A stretch of DNA of 19,489 bases, from NCBI GenBank assembly GCA_018399455.1, contig JAGYOT010000003.1:1-19489 (forward strand), given 5' to 3'. Both the position numbers and the translations under genes were made by a program. The notes beneath the pieces were generated by a model. That model saw nothing but the letters and a program-made list of their open reading frames with translations. It was not told the DNA's origin and ran no database searches. Position 1 is the first letter of the stretch, and each line of letters opens with the position of its first letter. Positions 14,917 to 19,489 of this stretch are shown one piece after another. This stretch comes from Desulfobacterales bacterium. Lineage in GTDB: Bacteria; Desulfobacterota; Desulfobacteria; Desulfobacterales; Desulfosalsimonadaceae.

Positions 14917-17016
14917 TTAGATCAGCTGGTGGAAATGGGTAAAATAATCATCAGTATACTCCATATTAAGCACCCAGAGATTGTAGGTCCGTTCATAAGA
15001 CAAGGCTTCTATACAAGCCAAGGGGAAAATGAGTATGGGAAATGTTTTCTGCTCATATCTGTCAGCCAGCTGATGGATCGGTGCGTATAAAATTTCAGGG
15101 GCAAGGTCTTCAGGATCGATGACAAAAACCGACACCGAATTGGTGAGATCCGATAAATTGATGGCAAAATCGCTGATGTTTGCCATAAAAACGGCTTTTA
15201 GGATTTCATTATGTTTAAGCGAGTACAGCCGGCGTTCCCGTTTCATGTTTTGTTTTCGGTATTCGTTGGCCAGCGTATGGCGAACGGGCATTTCCTCATC
15301 CGGCATGAGATCGAGGGCTTCCAGCATACTGCCGCCCGAATGCTGTTCGTAAAAGCTGCGCAGTTCTTCTAAATCAGCAGCTGTGGATTTGATAAACCGC
15401 CATCCCTCAGGAAATGATTTGATCCATCTCTTGTGCGGCCGATAGTGCAGATAGGCAAATGAATCGATTGAGCAGGCGTTCGGATTTTGAATATGCCTGC
15501 ATATGCCGGCGAAAAAATGATTGGAAAACCGGTTTTCTGGCCGGAAGTAGCAGATCAGGTAATCCATGTGACTGGAAAAGAGGCGGTGTGAATCATAGGT
15601 AAAGGAACCGATCTGTTTAAGAATCTCAACACCTATACGTCTTTTGCTGGAAGGCAGCGCGGCGAGATGGTGGATGAGCCATGTATTTTCGTAAAACCGA
15701 AGCATGGAGAGGTGGCCCTGAATCACACCTTTCTGCTGCCAGATGAAGTATCTGGATATGTTCGAATTGGTCGTGTAGAGTGATGCATAGCTTTTTTTGA
15801 TAGTATCCCTTTGATTTTTAATAAACTGGTATTTTCTGGGATAAAGGAAACCGGACTCAAAGAAGAACCGCCATAACTGATCCTGGTCCACCTCGCTGCA
15901 AATATATAGATGTTTATTTTCCGCTTGATGGAGGAGCGAGAGCAGGCGCATGTGGTCCTCGCAATCCATGTCCAGAATTGCGATTCCACATTGGATATTC
16001 GGTTCATCGACTTTGTTTCCATCCCTGTTCCGGTAAATGACCTGGGCCTTGCACCGAAACCGGGAGGTGTTGGCCATGTTGATCGCGAGCTCCGGTATAA
16101 TCATGCCGGGAATCAGGACGGAGTTATCCTCATCATCTTCCACCGAGAGGCCGAAACCTGAAATATTCAAAACCTTAAGGGTGACCAGTTTGTCCGTAAA
16201 CGGGTGATAAAAGACAATGTCCGGCGCAGGGGAGAGTTCCTGACGTTTACTTCGGTATTGTTTCGGGCAGAACCGTTGAATATTTTCCGTTAGGGGTTCC
16301 AATATCAGATGCTTTTTCCCCGGGCTCTGCTCTTTTTTAAATATGCGGCATTCCCCTGAATAAATCGTATCATTACCTTTTAAAATCAAAATGTTGATTC
16401 TGTCCTGGAGATTCAGCCATTGGTGGGGCTCCATTTCCGAGGCATGGATCGCCACCCGAAATGCCTGGGCGCTGAAATCAACAAGATGACCGGAAAAGAG
16501 AACACCGTTTTGAATCAGACAGACGCTTAAGGCTTCACAAAAAAATCGTCTGGCCTTTCTTGAACTGCTTTGGAGGGATTTTTCAGGCAGCCGGAGGCAT
16601 AGCCCCTTTTTGCTCAAAGCCCGAAGGGAGCCGTTCACAGTGATAACGGCCTGCTCTTCATTGATCAGTAGATGTTGATATACATAACGGTGTTGAACCT
16701 GACTGACATTCAGGGGCTCCTCCCAAAGGCACACGAGGTTTTTGCCAAAACATAGCTGCGGGTGGGCTTTAAAGGCGATAATACGACCGTCTTTGCGATT
16801 TTTGAAGTAAAGCTGGATTGATTGCCGACTAAAATTAAGGGAGTTCAGCTTGTCAACAAGCTTTTTTTTCCGGATGGTTTTTTGCTGCTTTACCTTTGGG
16901 GGAGACAGCGGCGCATCCAGATCGGTATCAATGATGCGAAGATCAGCTTTGGCGGGGTTTATCTCAGCCGAATTTTGGTCTTCCGGACCCGTTATTTCCT
17001 CTTCTATATAATCCAT
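14917..17016 (-). CDS. Large PilZ-domain protein with acyltransferase-like C-terminal half
   Basis: This 699-aa protein starts with a charged, disordered tail (1-60). Residues about 60-245 form a barrel-like region whose HLVDFSAQAF (177-186) looks like a decayed PilZ DxSxxG motif (final Gly is Ala185). Residues about 250-370 form a second PilZ domain with LNISGFGLSVE (283-293, Asn284/Ser286/Gly289 intact); its Arg motif reads YRSKRQ (254-259), so the second Arg of RxxxR is Gln259 unless the register shifts. Residues 371-699 look like two GNAT/FemX-type halves: YFIWQQKGVIQGHLSML (423-439) then LIHHLAA and RRIGVEIL (459-466), like a beta-4/acetyl-CoA loop, and a second half from WRFIKSTAADLEELRSFY (539-556). 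No signal peptide or TM. The ATG has AGGA directly adjacent, a poor ribosome site. Confidence 0.75.
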   Translation of the reverse strand: MDYIEEEITGPEDQNSAEINPAKADLRIIDTDLDAPLSPPKVKQQKTIRKKKLVDKLNSLNFSRQSIQLYFKNRKDGRIIAFKAHPQLCFGKNLVCLWEEPLNVSQVQHRYVYQHLLINEEQAVITVNGSLRALSKKGLCLRLPEKSLQSSSRKARRFFCEALSVCLIQNGVLFSGHLVDFSAQAFRVAIHASEMEPHQWLNLQDRINILILKGNDTIYSGECRIFKKEQSPGKKHLILEPLTENIQRFCPKQYRSKRQELSPAPDIVFYHPFTDKLVTLKVLNISGFGLSVEDDEDNSVLIPGMIIPELAINMANTSRFRCKAQVIYRNRDGNKVDEPNIQCGIAILDMDCEDHMRLLSLLHQAENKHLYICSEVDQDQLWRFFFESGFLYPRKYQFIKNQRDTIKKSYASLYTTNSNISRYFIWQQKGVIQGHLSMLRFYENTWLIHHLAALPSSKRRIGVEILKQIGSFTYDSHRLFSSHMDYLICYFRPENRFSNHFFAGICRHIQNPNACSIDSFAYLHYRPHKRWIKSFPEGWRFIKSTAADLEELRSFYEQHSGGSMLEALDLMPDEEMPVRHTLANEYRKQNMKRERRLYSLKHNEILKAVFMANISDFAINLSDLTNSVSVFVIDPEDLAPEILYAPIHQLADRYEQKTFPILIFPLACIEALSYERTYNLWVLNMEYTDDYFTHFHQLI

Positions 17017-17088
17017 TCCTGTTTTTAAGCCGCTAAAATTCGATGAAAAGGTTGAAAAGGTATTTCCAGAAGACTAGAATTTCATTAT

Positions 17089-17118
17089 TTAATACTCTGA
17101 AAGTTCTTTTAGTGTCAA
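17089..17118 (-). promoter_or_regulatory. Sigma70-type promoter for the large PilZ protein
   Basis: On the minus strand, a perfect TTGACA (17118-17113) and TATTAA (17094-17089) are 18 bases apart (GTATTA at 17 is an alternative -10). The start near 17082 gives a 65-base leader to the ATG at 17016. Confidence 0.6.
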
Positions 17119-17389
17119 GAACTAAGAGAAACAGGCGCATGCTTTTTGCGTTTCGGGTAAGATAAGCCGGAATCGGAAGCGCTTTAACTATGATCAACGC
17201 TTCTTGATCTTGAACTTTTTTCTTTGCCATCCAAAAACTGACTTTTTACAAGTTTATCTTATTTGTTGACACCCGATGAAAAATGAATTTAGGGTGAAGT
17301 TATATGATTTTATCCTTACGGCCCTATTCCGGCTTTTTTCTTACCGCAATTATCCGATCGACAATCCGACCCGACAGGAAGGAAGTGGC
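17119..17389. other. Intergenic stretch between divergent genes, with a small dyad
   Basis: Between the PilZ gene and the chosen DHH start lie about 370 bases without a supported gene. It holds the minus-strand promoter at 17089-17118, an 18-bp dyad GATCAA-N6-TTGATC (17192-17209) that could be an operator, and on the plus strand a lone TTGACA (17266-17271) without a good -10. A 65-codon minus-strand frame (17033-17230) and the upstream extension of the DHH frame (from ATG 17276) are both open but lack ribosome sites. Confidence 0.4.
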
Positions 17390-18703
17390 ATGCGACTGAT
17401 TACTACACACCGAAGTACGGATTTTGACGCCTTCGCCTCTCTGGTGGCGGCAACCCTGATTTATCGGGACGGGACCCCCCTGCTCCCCAAAGCCGTTAAT
17501 CCGAATGTCAAAGCTTTTTTATCGATTCATAAAGATCTTTTTGAGATGTCGGGGGTTGATGAAATCGATTTCAACCAGGTGAATCAATTGGTTGTAGTCG
17601 ACACCAATCGATGGTCCCGCCTGGAGAAAATGGATGATCTGAAGGATCGTCCGGATTTGGAGGTCGAGGTTTGGGATCATCATGAGGAGAAAACCGATTT
17701 GAATCCGCAATGGATCTGCCAGGAAAGCATCGGTGCCAATATTACGCTTATGATACGGGAAATCCGGAGGCGAAATATCAAGCTCACCCCCATGCAGGCC
17801 ACCCTTTTTTTAATCGGTCTTTATGAGGATACAGGAAACCTTACCTTTTCTTCGACAACGGCCGAAGATGCCCATGCAGCGGGCTACCTGCTGGGAAACA
17901 ATGCTGATCTGAATGTGCTCAATACCTTTCTGCAGCCCGGCTATGGGGTCAAACAGAAGGATATTCTGTTCGAAATGCTAAAGTCGCAACCCAGGACAAA
18001 AATCGGCAATTTCAGTGTCAGCGTCAATATTGCCCATATTGAGGGGCATATTAACAATCTTTCTTTGGTCGTGCATATGTATCGGGAGATTTTGGGCCTG
18101 GATGCCGCATTTGGCATATTTGTGCATGATTCCCATGATAAATGCATCGTTATCGGCAGAAGCGCTGTTGATGACATCGATATCGGAACGATTATGCGCA
18201 GTATGGGTGGCGGCGGTCACCCTGGTGCGGGTTCGGCCATGCTCAAATCGGTCAATCCTGACGCCCTGAGTGATTGGGTTTATGAGCTTTTGAAAGGTAA
18301 TCAGCAGGCAAGTGTTCAGGTCAGTGATTTGATGTCTTCCCCGGTTATTACGGTCCCTTCGGATACGCCGATGGAAGAAGTTGCGGCTATCCTAAAGAAA
18401 GAAGGCTGCACAGGAGTGCCTGTGGTGGATAACGGCAGACTGGTCGGAATCATTTCGCGAAGAGACTTTCGCAAGGTCAAAGGGAGCCGGCGAATGAAAA
18501 GTCCGGTAAAGGCCTTCATGAGCACCAAAAATATTACCATTAACCCTGAAAACAGCCTCATGGAAGCCGCCCGGCTGATGGTCAAGCACGATATCGGCCG
18601 CCTGCCGGTTATCCAGAACGACAGGGTGATTGGGATCATTTCCCGTTCAGACGCTATGTTGTACTTTTATGATCTCTTTCCCCATCCGGCCCAATCCAAT
18701 TAA
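17390..18703 (+). CDS. DHH/DHHA1 phosphoesterase with tandem CBS domains
   Basis: The 437-aa protein begins with a DHH domain: HRSTDFDAFAS (7-17), VVVDTN with Asp71, WDHHEE (95-100) and LYEDTGNLTF with Asp147, the metal ligands of this nucleotidase/phosphodiesterase family. A DHHA1 domain ends in GGGGHPGAGSA (273-283). Two CBS motifs follow (about 313-362 and 373-425), usually an adenine-nucleotide-sensing pair. The DHH-DHHA1-CBS order is the N-terminal half of a fusion with poly(A)-polymerase-type tRNA nucleotidyltransferase known in some bacteria; here the gene stops after CBS2. Start: ATG 17390 has AAGGAAG about 5 bases upstream and gives the usual family N-terminus (MRLITTH); the ATG at 17276 would add 38 atypical residues without a ribosome site. 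Likely targets are nanoRNA, cyclic dinucleotides or 3'-phosphonucleotides. Confidence 0.85.
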   Translation: MRLITTHRSTDFDAFASLVAATLIYRDGTPLLPKAVNPNVKAFLSIHKDLFEMSGVDEIDFNQVNQLVVVDTNRWSRLEKMDDLKDRPDLEVEVWDHHEEKTDLNPQWICQESIGANITLMIREIRRRNIKLTPMQATLFLIGLYEDTGNLTFSSTTAEDAHAAGYLLGNNADLNVLNTFLQPGYGVKQKDILFEMLKSQPRTKIGNFSVSVNIAHIEGHINNLSLVVHMYREILGLDAAFGIFVHDSHDKCIVIGRSAVDDIDIGTIMRSMGGGGHPGAGSAMLKSVNPDALSDWVYELLKGNQQASVQVSDLMSSPVITVPSDTPMEEVAAILKKEGCTGVPVVDNGRLVGIISRRDFRKVKGSRRMKSPVKAFMSTKNITINPENSLMEAARLMVKHDIGRLPVIQNDRVIGIISRSDAMLYFYDLFPHPAQSN

Positions 18704-19353
18704 GCAATGGCCAGGATTTTCTCTACCAGTCTTTCGATTCCCAAAGCGACATCCTTGATTCCGGGTCCCAGCATATAGGCCGGGGTCGTAACCAGTTTGT
18801 TTTTTTCATCCACATGGATTTGATCAACCGTGCAGGGCATGTGAACGCCGCCCATGGCCTCTATGGCCTCAGCTGTTTCATAATCATTGCCAATGGTCAT
18901 CTCCGGATGTCGATGCTTTAATACGGCGGTGACCACGGCGGGAGAAATACAGATGGCGCCGATGGGTTTTCCTGCATCAGCCATTTCATTGATGATTCTT
19001 GAAACCTCGGGGTGAGCTTCCGCATCCTTTCCCTTTATGGCGAAATTGGTCAGGTTTTTGGCTGCTCCGAAGCCGCCCGGAATTACCAGTGCATCCAATT
19101 GGGAGGCGGCTATGGTTTTTAAATCTTGAATCTCTCCCCTTGCCACTCTGGCGGATTCAATCAGGACGTTTCTTTTTTGATCCGTGGCCTCGCCGGTTAT
19201 ATGGTCAACTACATGGTATTGCTCCATATCCGGAGCCATGCAGAGGATCGTGGCACCCTGTTTATCCAAAGCCAGAAGGGTTAGCACCGCTTCGTGAATC
19301 TCAACCCCGTCATAGACGCCGCAGCCTGACAATAAAACGCCAACAGTTTTCAT
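18700..19353 (-). CDS. elbB: ElbB-type glyoxalase, DJ-1/PfpI superfamily
   Basis: ElbB is a DJ-1/PfpI-like protein reported in E. coli to have glyoxalase activity and once linked to isoprenoid synthesis. The 217-aa sequence has the family N-terminus VGVLLSGCGVYDGVEIHEAV (4-23), VIPGGFGAAKNLTNFA (90-105) and the nucleophile elbow GAICISP (132-138, Cys135), with TTPAYMLG near the C-terminus. Length matches the family (about 217). The ATG has AAGGAG 7 bases upstream. The stop codon overlaps the convergent DHH stop by three bases, with no room for a terminator between them. Confidence 0.93.
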   Translation of the reverse strand: MKTVGVLLSGCGVYDGVEIHEAVLTLLALDKQGATILCMAPDMEQYHVVDHITGEATDQKRNVLIESARVARGEIQDLKTIAASQLDALVIPGGFGAAKNLTNFAIKGKDAEAHPEVSRIINEMADAGKPIGAICISPAVVTAVLKHRHPEMTIGNDYETAEAIEAMGGVHMPCTVDQIHVDEKNKLVTTPAYMLGPGIKDVALGIERLVEKILAIA

Positions 19354-19376
19354 AATGAACTCCTTCTGATAAAAAA

Positions 19377-19489
19377 TTAATAATCCCGATCGGCAAAAAT
19401 TATCGATCCTGGATTGCCGTCTTTATACCGAAAATAGTCGGCGATGATGGTTTTAGGTTGCATAATGTGGAAACCGGACGTTAAATTAA
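19377..19489 (-). CDS. Possible C-terminal tail of an upstream gene (partial)
   Basis: A minus-strand frame is open from the right edge to a TAA at 19379-19377, 23 bp before the elbB ATG with its ribosome site in between, which is typical operon spacing. The visible residues include IIADYFRYKDGNPGSIIFAD and end DRDY. An internal ATG at 19462 could instead start a 28-aa peptide, but it has no Shine-Dalgarno. No family is recognised. With only 37 codons visible, chance openness cannot be excluded. Confidence 0.35.
   Translation of the reverse strand, partial: NLTSGFHIMQPKTIIADYFRYKDGNPGSIIFADRDY

Noticed and set aside
14880..14935. tRNA-like stretch (CTCGAACCTGCGA, resembling a reverse-strand T-arm, then GTTAGATCAGCTGG resembling a D-arm)
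   Set aside because: On the minus strand the T-stem halves GCAGG and TTAGT do not pair, no anticodon stem forms, and the supposed D-arm is the coding end of the PilZ gene.
17033..17230. 65-codon minus-strand frame with a Lys-rich start
   Set aside because: No ribosome site, no recognisable domain, and the promoter of the large PilZ gene (17089-17118) lies inside it.
17266..17294. TTGACA just before the upstream ATG of the DHH frame
   Set aside because: At 16-17 bases downstream the hexamers are TTTAGG/TTAGGG, not a usable -10.

Overview
The window looks like a chromosomal stretch from a Gram-negative, motile, probably anaerobic Desulfobacterota (old deltaproteobacterial) genome, most likely near Desulfobacterales. 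This is inferred from gene content and protein style: an MglA-type GTPase with a PATAN (DUF4388)/cyclic-nucleotide-domain partner, several PilZ and HD-GYP proteins, and a spore-photoproduct-lyase-like radical SAM protein. No marker gene settles the lineage. There is no rRNA, tRNA, CRISPR array, insertion sequence or phage gene.

Layout. (1) 1-579, minus strand: the start of ilvD behind a complete attenuator-like leader, made of a sigma70-type promoter, a 32-codon reading frame rich in Ile/Leu/Val codons, and a 17-bp terminator hairpin ending 23 bp before ilvD. (2) 580-1452, minus: an alpha/beta hydrolase whose predicted promoter runs into a 21-bp palindrome. (3) 1480-3324, plus: two RNA-modification genes, an Fe-S TrmA/RlmD-type uracil methyltransferase and a short TrmO-like tRNA methyltransferase. 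(4) 3391-6768, plus: a signalling module of a TPR-like protein with a C-terminal beta-domain, an MglA GTPase, a PATAN plus tandem cNMP-like protein (start codon overlapping the mglA stop) and a single-domain PilZ protein. (5) 6824-9768, plus: purC, then a ParB-like protein, then an SPL-like radical SAM protein overlapping the ParB gene by 26 bp. (6) 9875-11902, plus: an exported 675-aa protein with C-terminal TPRs, from its own promoter. (7) 12016-13968, plus: a membrane-anchored sensor/GAF/HD-GYP phosphodiesterase. (8) 13963-17016, minus: a class I methyltransferase and a 699-aa PilZ protein with an apparent acyltransferase-like C-terminal half. (9) 17390-18703, plus: a stand-alone DHH/DHHA1/CBS-CBS protein. 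(10) 18700-19489, minus: elbB, preceded by what may be the tail of another gene.

The unifying theme is cyclic-nucleotide signalling: one c-di-GMP phosphodiesterase, one canonical PilZ receptor, one large atypical PilZ protein and an MglA module with a divergent cNMP-like adaptor lie within about 14 kb. The two observations I think most likely to be under-described are the ParB-like/SPL-like gene pair and the PilZ-acyltransferase protein. The ilvD leader is the best regulatory find.
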